Origin: Mesorhizobium sp. Root102
GTDB lineage: Bacteria > Pseudomonadota > Alphaproteobacteria > Rhizobiales > Rhizobiaceae
Length of the DNA: 64,000 bases
Direction: 5' to 3'
NCBI RefSeq assembly: GCF_001425625.1
Contig: NZ_LMCP01000003.1
Span: forward strand, 62,001-126,000
Under the pieces are notes generated by a model. It searched no databases. It was not told where the DNA came from and saw only the letters and a program-made list of their open reading frames with translations. This document shows positions 28,642-37,104 of this stretch, one piece after another (the stretch's first letter is position 1; each line of letters opens with the position of its first letter). The position numbers were made by a program, and so were the translations under genes.

Positions 28642-29547
28642 CTATCCGGCCTTGGTCGGCGTCCTTCCCCTGTACTTCTTCATGGTCGCGGCCAGATGGC
28701 TCTGATCAGAAAACCCCGCGAGGTAGGCGACTTCGGCTATCGCGAACTCGCCGCCGACAAGCAGCTTGTCGGCAAGGTCCAGGCGCAGATTGATCAGATA
28801 GCGATGCGGCGGCATTCCAAATGTCCTGGCGAACCCGACTATGAAATGATTGGGGGAAACCCCCGCCACCGACGCAAGTTCGGCGACCATTATTTTCCGC
28901 ACGAAATTCTCGTTGAGATACTCGCGCACGCGTCGGGCGCCAACGGGAGAGAGCCCGCCCTTGGGCGATGCTGTCTGCCTGTTGCAGCTTGTGTAGGTGC
29001 GCAGCAGGTGAACACCGAACACCGTGAGCAGCGAGTCCAGGTAAAGTTCGTTTGGAGGCAGCATCCCGGTCAGTTCGGCAGTGATCATCTGCGCAATATT
29101 GAGCGCCCTCAGGTCGACCGTGCCGAACGCGGGCGGCTCAAGCTCTGCGTCGGCGAGACCGGACTCGTGAGCTGCCAATTCCGACAATGCTTCCGGAGAT
29201 ATCGAAACGACAGCGTTTTCCCTGGTCTGCGACCAGGCGAGAGTACTGTCGACGCCTGCGGGATTGATGACCAGGCATCCGACCGGCGCATCGTATTCGG
29301 TGATCCTGTCGCTGCCTAGCGAGGCTCTCAACTTGTGGACGGGCCTCAGCACAATTCCCGTGGAATGCTCCTTGGCCAGAAATGTCTGCGATCCGGGACC
29401 ACGAACGGAATGTATTACGCTGCCCCGCGCGGTGGCCCTTCTGGGCCCGGCACTTTCGGGAATTATGTCCAAGACATATCGAGCTGTCCGGTCCCGATCG
29501 ACGCCTCGGGAATCGCCGCTTTCCCGAGCCTCGTCCGCATTCTTCAT
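28642..29547 (-). CDS. AraC family transcriptional regulator
   Basis: The 301-residue protein has an N-terminal AraC-type ligand-binding domain (about 30-190) and a C-terminal double helix-turn-helix domain (about 200-298: IMVAELASVAGVSPNHFIVGF and IAEVAYLAGFSDQSHLAATM). The ATG is preceded by GAGGCCAGG. It is a paralogue of the short protein encoded 322 bases downstream. The ligand is unknown. The upstream region (29548-29828) contains an AT-rich segment at 29640-29720 that is a likely promoter. Confidence 0.88.
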   Translation of the reverse strand: MKNADEARESGDSRGVDRDRTARYVLDIIPESAGPRRATARGSVIHSVRGPGSQTFLAKEHSTGIVLRPVHKLRASLGSDRITEYDAPVGCLVINPAGVDSTLAWSQTRENAVVSISPEALSELAAHESGLADAELEPPAFGTVDLRALNIAQMITAELTGMLPPNELYLDSLLTVFGVHLLRTYTSCNRQTASPKGGLSPVGARRVREYLNENFVRKIMVAELASVAGVSPNHFIVGFARTFGMPPHRYLINLRLDLADKLLVGGEFAIAEVAYLAGFSDQSHLAATMKKYRGRTPTKAG

Positions 29548-29828
29548 CGCCTGGCCTCAGCCGCTCTGCCCGCCGCCTGAAATGCCCCTTGACCCGACCC
29601 GAACCCAGCGTAACGCACATGCTGCGGATAGTGAATAACATTCGTGCGCAAAGAAAAAATTTTGTTCGGGATAAGAAGAAAAAATATGGCCGACAAAGGA
29701 AGTTCTAGAACATATTTTCCTACTCGATGGAGAGCCCCTCCATCAACGCAGCGCACCCATTGGGCTTGGGTATAATTCGGCCACTTCGGCGGGCCATGCA
29801 ACAAGCCGACGCAGAGCTACCGGGTTGG

Positions 29829-30032
29829 TCATTGCAGATCATCTCGACGATTCTCGTACAAGCCCCATGCAAGTTCCACAAAGGCCAAAAGAACATCCTC
29901 CTCGTTCCACCCGGCAGCGACTGCCGCCTGAACGATTTCACGGATGAGAGGCAGCAATTGGCGTTGGCATTCGGCCGATGTGTCGACAGCTGCGTTATCC
30001 ACAGGAGGCCCATCGAAGTTGAACTTCACCAT
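29829..30032 (-). CDS. Small conserved-looking protein of unknown function
   Basis: A 67-residue acidic protein with a central amphipathic helical stretch (LLPLIREIVQAAVAAGW) and a VELAWGLYENR segment. The ATG at 30032 was chosen because a GAGGGGGGG ribosome site precedes it. Codon use is normal for the region. I do not assign a function. It stands alone, divergent from the cardiolipin synthase gene. Confidence 0.6.
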   Translation of the reverse strand: MVKFNFDGPPVDNAAVDTSAECQRQLLPLIREIVQAAVAAGWNEEDVLLAFVELAWGLYENRRDDLQ

Positions 30033-30295
30033 TCGGCGCCCCCCCTCGCCATCAATCAAAATGTTACATCGTTAGTTTTAGTCCTGCTGATATATATTAC
30101 ATCCAGGACCAAAGCATAGGAAGCCTTGAAGAACCAATGGCGGCGAAGGACAACGCGCCGAAGCAGCCGCACATGCATGCCGCGCGGCGGCGTTATGCGC
30201 TAGCGAGTTCGGCTGGGCACACACAGGTCCGCACAGTCCGGCGACATGATCCGGCCGCATTGCCTTCTGCAACCGCTCGCTGGATAGTCTCGGCC

Positions 30296-31759
30296 ATGTT
30301 GGAGACCCTGGCGACTCACTGGCCGCGAATTCTCGCCGTCATCTCGGTGGTGATGGCGACCGCTGGCATCGCCCACGCCGTCATGACCAAGGAGGATGTC
30401 CGCGCCGCCACCGGCTGGGTCGGCATCATGGTGCTGTCGCCGATCCTCGGCGTGCTGATCTATGCTGTCGCCGGCATCAACCGCATCCGTCGTGCCACGA
30501 TCACCGCCCAGCGCCCGCTTGCCGGTGATGCTGTGTCCGCCAAGCACGAGCGCGACCTTGCCGCCGAAGAGGCCCTGATCGTCGAGCGGTACGGCCAGCG
30601 CTTCACGGGCTTGAGAACACTGGGCGACAGGGTGGCGCGGCGCGCGCTCAACCCGGGAAATGCAATCGATGTGCTGGAAACAGGTGACGAGGCCTATGCC
30701 GCCATGTGCGCGGCGATCGATGGCGCCGAGCGCAGCATCCTGCTGGAGACCTATATCTTCGACAATGATGCCGTCGGCCTGCTCTTCGTCGAAGCGCTGG
30801 CGGGCGCTGTCCGGCGCGGCGTCACCGTCCGCGTGCTGATCGACGCCGTCGGCGCCCGCTACTCCGTGCCGAGCATCCTTGGGCATTTGCGCGAGGCCAA
30901 CATCACCGCCGATGTCTTCAACGGCAACATCGTCATGGGCCTGCGCCTGCCTTACGCCAATCTCAGGACCCACCGGAAGATACTCGTGATCGACGGCATG
31001 GCCGCCTTCACCGGCGGCATGAACATCCGCAAGGGCTTCTCGGCCGAATTCGCCGGCTCCAACAGTGCCAGGGACACACATTTCCGGGTGACCGGTCCGG
31101 TCGTCGCCGACCTCCTTTCGGTCGCCGCCGAGGACTGGCGCTTCGCCACCAACGAGGCGCTGAAGGGTGATGCCTGGCGGATTGCCCCGCTGTCACCGTC
31201 GCCCGGCGTGCCTATGCTGGTGCGGGCGGTCGCTTCCGGCCCGGATGCCAGCAACGAGACCAACCACAAGCTGCTGATCGGTGCATTCTCCGTTGCGCGC
31301 AAGTCGATCCGCCTGATGTCGCCCTATTTCCTGCCGGATCGGGAACTGGTCAGTGCGCTGATCACCGCCGGCAGACGCGGTGTCGAAATCGACATCGTCG
31401 TGCCGGCCGTGAACAATCTTTTCCTGGTCGACCGTGCAATGACCGCCCAGTTCGATCAGGTGCTGAAACATTATTGCCGCGTCTGGCGTACCGAGGGACC
31501 GTTCGACCATTCGAAGCTGCTTTCGATCGACGGTGTGTGGGCCTATGTCGGCTCTTCCAATCTTGACGCCCGCTCGCTGCGGCTGAATTTCGAGATCGAC
31601 CTTGAGGTCCTCGACGCCGGCTTTGCCAGCGAGATCGAGGCGCGGATCGGGTCGGCGATCGCCTCCGCCGCGCCGGTGACGCTGGAAGCCTTGCGAGCCC
31701 GGCCGTTTCTTATCCGATTGTTCGACCGGGTCCTTTGGCTCGGTTCACCCTATCTCTAG
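30296..31759 (+). CDS. Cardiolipin synthase-type phospholipase D family protein
   Basis: The protein (487 residues from the ATG at 30296) has two N-terminal membrane segments and two phospholipase D catalytic motifs, HRKILVID near residue 225 and HSKLLSID near 405. Each is followed by a GG/GS-N motif. This arrangement is that of bacterial cardiolipin synthases, which join two phosphatidylglycerols at the inner membrane. The frame is open back to 30137, but the extra 53 residues look unlike protein. It is followed 112 bases later by an EEP-family gene, the same pairing as clsB-ybhP in E. coli. Confidence 0.87.
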   Translation: MLETLATHWPRILAVISVVMATAGIAHAVMTKEDVRAATGWVGIMVLSPILGVLIYAVAGINRIRRATITAQRPLAGDAVSAKHERDLAAEEALIVERYGQRFTGLRTLGDRVARRALNPGNAIDVLETGDEAYAAMCAAIDGAERSILLETYIFDNDAVGLLFVEALAGAVRRGVTVRVLIDAVGARYSVPSILGHLREANITADVFNGNIVMGLRLPYANLRTHRKILVIDGMAAFTGGMNIRKGFSAEFAGSNSARDTHFRVTGPVVADLLSVAAEDWRFATNEALKGDAWRIAPLSPSPGVPMLVRAVASGPDASNETNHKLLIGAFSVARKSIRLMSPYFLPDRELVSALITAGRRGVEIDIVVPAVNNLFLVDRAMTAQFDQVLKHYCRVWRTEGPFDHSKLLSIDGVWAYVGSSNLDARSLRLNFEIDLEVLDAGFASEIEARIGSAIASAAPVTLEALRARPFLIRLFDRVLWLGSPYL

Positions 31760-31871
31760 GGCGGAGGTGCGTCGTTGTGGAGCTCGTCTGTCATGGAACA
31801 TACGCCGACATTGCCTATTTTGACTGTATCCAGCTTCTGAATTGAAGCCAGCGAGGACGAGCAGCACTGAT

Positions 31872-32720
31872 ATGCAGAGAACTGGACGCAGCCTCCCGGC
31901 AAGCATGCTTCTGTCCCTTCGTGACCGCCGGATGCAGAAGGCAAACGCCGCTGCACACAAGACGACGGCCACCACTGGCACGCTGGTAGCCTCCTATAAT
32001 GTCCACAAATGCATCGGCGTCGACAGGAAATTCGACCCGGAGCGGACCATCCGCGTCATCCGCGAAATCGATCCGGATGTCATTGCGTTGCAGGAAGCCG
32101 ACAACCGTTTCGGCGACCGTGATGGGCTTCTCGACCTGCCCCGGCTCGAGCGGGAAACCGGCCTGGTTCCGGTGCCTATTTCCGCGACCGGCAAGGGCCA
32201 TGGCTGGCATGGCAATGTCTTGCTGTTCAAGAAGGGCGTCGTTCGTGACGTGCATCAGATCAAGCTTCCGGGACTGGAACCGCGCGGCGCGGTGGTGGCG
32301 GAGATCGACCTCGATGGAAGCCAGACGCTGCGCATCATCGCCGCCCACCTTGGCCTGCTGCGCCGCTCGCGCTCCCAGCAGGCACGTGTCGTGCTCGACC
32401 TGATGAACAGCCCGGACGAAAAGCCGACCTTGCTGCTCGGCGACCTCAACGAATGGCGGCTCGGCAACCGCTCCGCGCTCAACACGCTGCATGCGACGTT
32501 CGGCCCGCAGCCGCCGGCGGTCCCCACCTTCCCCTCAAACCTGCCGCTGCTGGCGCTCGACCGGATCATGGCCAACAGGCACGGCATGATTGCGTCCGTC
32601 GACGCACATGACACGCCGCTTTCGCGCATTGCCTCCGACCACCTGCCGCTGACGGCCTTCGTGCGTTTGGAACGTGTCTCCGATAACGCCTTGATGTCTC
32701 CGGCGTCGCAAAGCGTGTAG
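31872..32720 (+). CDS. Endonuclease/exonuclease/phosphatase (EEP) family protein
   Basis: The 282-residue protein has the EEP catalytic motifs in order: SYNVHKCIG (Asn), ALQEAD (Glu), GDLNEW (Asp/Asn) and a C-terminal SDHLP (Asp-His). The family includes nucleases, sphingomyelinases and lipid phosphatases. Its pairing with cardiolipin synthase suggests a lipid-related phosphodiesterase, but this is an inference. The ATG at 31872 has GAGGACGAG some 11 bases upstream, and a TTG at 31842 is an alternative. No signal peptide is evident. Confidence 0.85.
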   Translation: MQRTGRSLPASMLLSLRDRRMQKANAAAHKTTATTGTLVASYNVHKCIGVDRKFDPERTIRVIREIDPDVIALQEADNRFGDRDGLLDLPRLERETGLVPVPISATGKGHGWHGNVLLFKKGVVRDVHQIKLPGLEPRGAVVAEIDLDGSQTLRIIAAHLGLLRRSRSQQARVVLDLMNSPDEKPTLLLGDLNEWRLGNRSALNTLHATFGPQPPAVPTFPSNLPLLALDRIMANRHGMIASVDAHDTPLSRIASDHLPLTAFVRLERVSDNALMSPASQSV

Positions 32721-32729
32721 ATTCAAAGT

Positions 32730-32754
32730 GGAACGCCCGGTTCTTCCGCGAGTT
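32730..32754 (+). promoter_or_regulatory. Candidate EcfG general-stress promoter
   Basis: GGAAC at 32730-32734 and AGTT at 32751-32754 are separated by 16 bases. The known EcfG consensus in alphaproteobacteria is GGAAC, 16-17 bases, then CGTT, so the match is eight of nine fixed positions. It lies 41-65 bases upstream of the start of the His-rich secreted protein, in the correct orientation. Confidence 0.55.
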
Positions 32755-32794
32755 GATACGTCGAGTTCATGTCTTTGACTCGCAGGAGAATGAA

Positions 32795-33130
32795 ATGAAG
32801 AAACTGATTTTTGCTTCCGTGTTGGCATTTGCCGCGACTGCTGCGGTCATCGCGCCAACGCAGGCCGCAAGTGTGATTATCCAGTCCGACGACAACAACC
32901 AGTATTCACCGGACGATCAGTCCGACAACGGCGAAATTGTCGTTCGCCGCCATCACCGGTATAACAACGATAACCAGTATGGTGACGATCAGAACGGCAG
33001 CGTTCAGTTCGGTGATTACCAAGGTGGCGAATATCGCCGCCACCACCGGCATCACCGCTGCCACATCGAATTGGTCAAGCACTGGCGCCATCACCACAGG
33101 GTGATCGAGGAGGTCCGCGTCTGCGGCTGA
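32795..33130 (+). CDS. Small secreted His/Asp-rich protein
   Basis: The 111-residue protein has a clear signal peptide (ending at PTQAAS). Its mature part is very rich in Asp, Asn and Gln in the first half (SDDNNQYSPDDQSDNG) and in His and Arg in the second (RRHHRHHRCH, HWRHHHR). Two cysteines are near the end. The composition suggests metal binding or a surface/periplasmic stress role. The start has GGAGA five bases upstream, and a candidate stress sigma-factor promoter precedes it. No family was recognised. Confidence 0.75.
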   Translation: MKKLIFASVLAFAATAAVIAPTQAASVIIQSDDNNQYSPDDQSDNGEIVVRRHHRYNNDNQYGDDQNGSVQFGDYQGGEYRRHHRHHRCHIELVKHWRHHHRVIEEVRVCG

Positions 33131-33145
33131 TCCTGGTCAGACCAA

Positions 33146-33167
33146 CCGGCCGGCGAAAGCCGGCTGG
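33146..33167 (+). terminator. Hairpin terminator after the His-rich gene
   Basis: A 9-bp GC-rich stem (CCGGCCGGC with GCCGGCTGG, one G-T pair) closes a GAAA tetraloop, 16 bases past the stop codon. The tail CTTCATTT is only partly T-rich, so termination may be moderate. Confidence 0.6.
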
Positions 33168-33183
33168 CTTCATTTGGGCGTGA

Positions 33184-33400
33184 TCAGTTGACGAAATAGC
33201 GCTGCCACTCGAAGTCGGTGATGTTCGACGCCTGCCAGGCGTCGAATGCCGCCTGCTCGGCTCGCCGGCTCCCGGCATAATTGTCGCGGAAGGCCTCGCC
33301 GAAGGCATCGGCGCAGAAATCGGATGTGGCGAACGCCTCGATCGACGGCAGCCTGCTGATGCGCATGTAGCCAGTTGCCGCAGGCCATGGTCCAGACCGC
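33184..33400 (-). pseudogene. C-terminal remnant of a glutamine synthetase family gene
   Basis: A 60-codon frame from 33366 to 33184 reads LPSIEAFATSDF ... DAFGEAFRDNYAGSR ... ITDFEWQRYF. This matches the pattern at the very end of glutamine synthetase-type enzymes (gamma-glutamylputrescine synthetase and relatives), where a helix with SxxF is followed by a Glu-Trp/Tyr-x-x-Tyr-Phe finish. The frame continues for only a few codons upstream. All catalytic residues are missing and there is no start signal. It is a decayed fragment. Confidence 0.5.
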
Positions 33401-33616
33401 GACCCTCAAGCTTGAGAATTGCCAACTCTCTCAGCGATCACAATCTGTCAACTTTTCGTTCAATGCCACCATCCCAGGGATTCGAACGCCCCTATATGGA
33501 TGTTGCGGGCCACGAACCGCCGGCGATGACAGGATCACCGCGACACGACGGAGCGGATTGCCCGTGTCCGGAAAGCGATATCCATACCGGTTTTCCCGTT
33601 GAAGGGAGGCGCGACC

Positions 33617-33991
33617 ATGCGCAATTTCACAACGAGGATCATAACAATCGCATCGCTACTGGCGGCGGTGCCGTTATCGAGTGCATACGCGGCACACCGC
33701 CACAGGGTCAAACCGCAGGCCATGTCTGTCGAGGCAAGAGCGGTCCTCGACCAGTTGCAGGGCGTGAAACAGGGGATTGTCGAGGCAAGGGATGCCAAGA
33801 CGATCACCCCTGAGCAGGAGCACGATCTGATGATGAGGGCCGACAGCATCCATCGGTCGGCCACGGGCGGTGGCGCATACCAAGGTTTGCTCAGCCAGAT
33901 CGAGAACCTGGATCAGCGACTGAAAGACGATTCAGGCGGCGGCTTCTACATCGGCGACGGCGCCGATGGCGGCTATTATCCCAACGGCTGA
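33617..33991 (+). CDS. Small secreted protein of unknown function
   Basis: The 124-residue protein has a signal peptide (ending near AYAAH), a helical middle (AVLDQLQGVKQGIVEARDA...EQEHDLMMRADSI) and a Gly/Tyr-rich tail (GGGFYIGDGADGGYYPNG). The ATG at 33617 is fixed by GGGAGG seven bases before it. The helical part suggests dimerisation or a coiled coil. No family recognised. Confidence 0.72.
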   Translation: MRNFTTRIITIASLLAAVPLSSAYAAHRHRVKPQAMSVEARAVLDQLQGVKQGIVEARDAKTITPEQEHDLMMRADSIHRSATGGGAYQGLLSQIENLDQRLKDDSGGGFYIGDGADGGYYPNG

Positions 33992-34009
33992 CGCAGGCAG
34001 ACAATGATC

Positions 34010-34036
34010 GCGCCTCCAGCGATTTTCGGGGGCGCC
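34010..34036 (+). terminator. Hairpin terminator candidate
   Basis: GCGCCTCC at 34010-34017 pairs with GGGGGCGC at 34028-34035 (one G-T pair) around an AT-rich loop, 18 bases past the stop of the upstream small gene. CGGCTTTTCC follows, a short T-run consistent with intrinsic termination. Confidence 0.5.
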
Positions 34037-34246
34037 GGCTTTTCCGATGGGAGATAGAGAAGGCAAACATCTGCTGGACCGACGCGGCGTCTCCTATGCT
34101 CTGGTCATAGCAATCAGTTAGCACGCTGCGTCATGGACTGGCCGCTATCCGACAGGGCCTCTTCTCCAACTTTGGTACCCTCTGGACACAGCTGTGGAAG
34201 GCTGAAAAATGTGGACGCAACTCCGTGTTTGGAGTTGAATCGGAAC

Positions 34247-35113
34247 ATGAGGAGGATGGCGCTGAATCTGGAAGACATTGCCGGCCATCCGGCGCTGCAT
34301 CGCTATGTTCAGGCACAGTCCCTGGCGCTGATCCGGATCTATGAAGAGAGCCCTCGGCTGGCTTCCATTTTCGCCACGCAGCAGCGTTGGCTGATGGGCC
34401 ATGTCGGCCTTGCCATGCATTTCAGGCGCGACCCGAACGACCGCCGCAAGGAACTGACGGTATCGCGTTTCATCGAGTTCGTGCACCAGCACGCTGTGGC
34501 CAGCCGCAACACGGCGGACGCTTTCATCAAGGAGATGCTGCACTACCACATTGCTGAGTATGTGTCGGGCGGGGACGGCCGTACGCACCCCTTGCAGCCG
34601 ACAGCGGCCACCGTGCAGACTTTTACCGGTTGGGTCCTTGCCCATCTGCAGACGCTGGATCATCTCGACGGTGGCGACAGGCTGGCCAGGTTCCTGGAGC
34701 GGCCCCAGATGGTTGCCAGGCTGCAGCCTCTGGTGGCGGACGGCCTGCTTGCCTCCAAGCCGGTGCGCGAGCCCAACCAGACCTTCTCCCTGTTCATCTG
34801 GCTCAACAATGGCGGCATCGTCATGGACTGGCTGATGTCGGGCATCGACCCCGATCATGCCGGCCTGGACCGGATTCCGACCAGCGTGGTTTCGATCGGA
34901 GATTTCGCCAAATGGCTGAAGCTCTCGCGGACCCACCTTGCCCGCAAGCTGCGCGCCGCCGAGGAACTCGGCAGCATCGGCTGGCTCGGCCAGCGCGGCC
35001 ATTCGGTGATGTGGGTGTCGAGCACCTTCTACCAGGAGTACATGACCGTCCAGGCCGCCAAGCTGGCCATTGTCGATGCCGCCTTCGACGCCTGTTTTCC
35101 GCCGACTGGCTGA
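34247..35113 (+). CDS. Unknown protein with C-terminal helix-turn-helix-like segment
   Basis: The protein (288 residues from ATG 34247) is mostly helical. Around residues 220-260 the sequence IGDFAKWLKLSRTHLARKLRAAEELGSIGWLG reads, in pieces, like a winged helix-turn-helix, so DNA binding is plausible. The first 150 residues resemble no family I can name. The frame is open back to 34133. An ATG at 34256 stands directly on AGGAGG, too close to use it. The DNA just downstream (35165-35321) is a collapsed second copy of this gene, which shows it once existed as a tandem pair. Confidence 0.65.
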   Translation: MRRMALNLEDIAGHPALHRYVQAQSLALIRIYEESPRLASIFATQQRWLMGHVGLAMHFRRDPNDRRKELTVSRFIEFVHQHAVASRNTADAFIKEMLHYHIAEYVSGGDGRTHPLQPTAATVQTFTGWVLAHLQTLDHLDGGDRLARFLERPQMVARLQPLVADGLLASKPVREPNQTFSLFIWLNNGGIVMDWLMSGIDPDHAGLDRIPTSVVSIGDFAKWLKLSRTHLARKLRAAEELGSIGWLGQRGHSVMWVSSTFYQEYMTVQAAKLAIVDAAFDACFPPTG

Positions 35114-35164
35114 AATTGGGCCGGGGAGATTGCATCTGCGCAAGAAAATCGCCGCCCCTGCGTC

Positions 35165-35321
35165 CGGACACAGTAGCCAAAGGCTGAAAATGCGGTTGCG
35201 TCGTCGCAGCCGCGAGGCTGAATCGAAGCGTGGAGAGTGCTTGCCCGCCCAAGCCGTCGAGTTGGCTATCATCGATGCCGCCTTCGAGACGTGCCTGCCG
35301 CCGGCCGGTGCCGGCGATTGA
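35165..35321 (+). pseudogene. Internally deleted tandem copy of the preceding gene
   Basis: The left part (35165-35240) aligns with the leader of the preceding gene (34183-34260): both have GGACACAG, then AAGGCTGAAAA, then a GAATCG block. The right part (35248-35321) aligns with its last 20 codons: QAVELAIIDAAFETC here against QAAKLAIVDAAFDAC there, both ending in a PP(A/T)G tail. About 800 bases between these parts are missing. Base differences show the duplication and deletion are old. Confidence 0.65.
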
Positions 35322-35332
35322 CTGCTGCCGGC

Positions 35333-35364
35333 GTTGTCGCATCCCGCGCGGGAGATGCGACAAC
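35333..35364. other. Strong hairpin between converging genes
   Basis: GTTGTCGCAT at 35333-35342 and ATGCGACAAC at 35355-35364 are perfect complements, and the loop itself contains CCCGCGCGGG. It lies between the collapsed tandem copy and the 3' end of the aldehyde dehydrogenase gene. With no T-run it may be a factor-dependent or bidirectional transcription end, or an RNA-stabilising structure. Confidence 0.5.
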
Positions 35365-35404
35365 GTGGAATGGTTTCCGCCGGGCGATCAGACCTCCGGC
35401 GTTC

Positions 35405-36919
35405 TCAGTCGATATCGAACGAAACGCCCTGGGCGAGCGGCAGCGCCTTGGAATAGTTCACCGTGTTGGTGGCGCGGCGCATATAAGCCTTCCACGCATC
35501 GGAGCCGCTCTCGCGGCCGCCGCCGGTTTCCTTTTCGCCGCCAAAGGCGCCGCCGATCTCGGCGCCCGAGGTGCCGATGTTGACATTGGCAATGCCGCAG
35601 TCCGACCCGTCGACGCCGAGGAAGCGCTCGGATTCCTGCAGGTCGCGGGTGAAGATCGACGACGACAGGCCGGCACCGACCGCATTGTGCTCGTCGAGCA
35701 CGGCGTCGAAATCCGAATATTTCATCACATAGAGGATCGGCGCGAAGGTCTCTTCCGTGACCGGAGCCACCTGCTTCGGCATTTCGACCAACGCCGGATG
35801 CACATAATAGGCATCCGGATGACCATTCTCGACCCGCTTGCCGCCGGTCAGCTTGCCGCCATGGGCGGTGGCTTCCTTCAGCGCCTTCTGCATATTGTCG
35901 AAGGCCGCCTTGTCGATCAGCGGGCCGACCAGCGAAGCGGTCTCGAGCGGATTGCCGACCGATACGCTTTCGTAAGCCTTCTTGAGACGCGGAACCAACG
36001 TATCATAGACGCTGTCATGGACGAACAGGCGGCGCAGCGTCGTGCAGCGCTGGCCGGCCGTGCCCATCGCTCCAAAGGCAATCGCGCGCAGCGCCATGTC
36101 GAGATCGGCGGTCGGGCAGACGATACCGGCATTGTTGCCGCCAAGTTCCAGCACGGCACGGGCAAAGCGCTTGGCCAGCCGCGGGCCGACATCCCTGCCC
36201 ATGCGGGTCGATCCGGTGGCCGAAACCAGCGCCACCTTCGGGTGATCGACCAGGATCTCGCCGACGGCGCGGTCGCCGATCAGCACCGGCGCCAAGCCTT
36301 GCGGTGCGTCCGCGCCGAAACGCTTGACCGCACGCTTGAAGATGGCCTCGCAGGCGAGCGCCGTCAGCGGCGTCTTCTCCGACGGCTTCCACACCACCGC
36401 GTCGCCGCAGACCAGCGCCAGGGCCGTGTTCCACGACCACACCGCGACCGGGAAGTTGAAGGCCGAAATGACGCCGACGACGCCAAGCGGATGCCAGGTT
36501 TCCATCATCCGATGGCCCGGGCGCTCGGTGGCGATGGTCAGGCCGTACAATTGCCGGGAGAGACCGACGGCGAAATCGCAGATGTCGATCATCTCCTGGA
36601 CTTCGCCGAGGCCCTCGGACGGGATCTTGCCGACCTCGATCGACACCAGCCGCCCTAGCTCGGCCTTGTGCGTGCGCAGCTCCTCGCCCAGCAGCCGTAC
36701 CAGCTCGCCGCGCCGCGGACCCGGCACCATCCGCCACGCCTGGAACGCCGTGTGCGCGGCATCGATGGTCTTTGCCGTCTCGGCCGGCGAGATCGTCTTT
36801 AGCGCCGCGATCTGTTCGCCCGTCACCGGGCTGCGCACGATCAGGTCGCCGCCGACAAGCGTCTCCTTGGCCACACCCAGTTTCGCCAGAAGCTCGGTTG
36901 TTTCCTTCGCTATCGTCAT
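35405..36919 (-). CDS. Aldehyde dehydrogenase, ALDH7 (aminoadipate semialdehyde) type
   Basis: The 504-residue NAD-dependent enzyme shows the family's active-site features: ISAFNFPVAVWSWN near residue 150, the general-base Glu in LELGGNNA near 260, and the nucleophile Cys in GTAGQRCTTLRR near 290. The GGNN and TAGQRCT variants are typical of the ALDH7A1/antiquitin branch. That branch oxidises alpha-aminoadipic semialdehyde (in equilibrium with piperideine-6-carboxylate) in lysine breakdown and is often named amaB or pcd in bacteria. Glutaryl-CoA dehydrogenase, a later step of lysine catabolism, is encoded 16 kb away. It is transcribed alone. Confidence 0.9.
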   Translation of the reverse strand: MTIAKETTELLAKLGVAKETLVGGDLIVRSPVTGEQIAALKTISPAETAKTIDAAHTAFQAWRMVPGPRRGELVRLLGEELRTHKAELGRLVSIEVGKIPSEGLGEVQEMIDICDFAVGLSRQLYGLTIATERPGHRMMETWHPLGVVGVISAFNFPVAVWSWNTALALVCGDAVVWKPSEKTPLTALACEAIFKRAVKRFGADAPQGLAPVLIGDRAVGEILVDHPKVALVSATGSTRMGRDVGPRLAKRFARAVLELGGNNAGIVCPTADLDMALRAIAFGAMGTAGQRCTTLRRLFVHDSVYDTLVPRLKKAYESVSVGNPLETASLVGPLIDKAAFDNMQKALKEATAHGGKLTGGKRVENGHPDAYYVHPALVEMPKQVAPVTEETFAPILYVMKYSDFDAVLDEHNAVGAGLSSSIFTRDLQESERFLGVDGSDCGIANVNIGTSGAEIGGAFGGEKETGGGRESGSDAWKAYMRRATNTVNYSKALPLAQGVSFDID

Positions 36920-37104
36920 TTTTGTCCCTTTCAGATCCCGTCGCCATCATATGGCGCTGGGTCAAGCCTTCGCCGTGTCGCCCGCGTACCGAAAGGTACT
37001 TCAGGCACAGTCATGGCGTGGCATTACTCGTTTCAGGGAAGAATCGCCACCCCGGTATGGTCCAAGGTCGGCTGACACGATTAAGCCAGATGGGCAGACG
37101 GCGC

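Noticed and set aside
33468..33500. GGGATTCGAACG, resembling the T-arm of a tRNA on the minus strand
   Set aside because: The five bases on each side of the TTCGAAT loop do not pair, and no anticodon or acceptor stem could be built.
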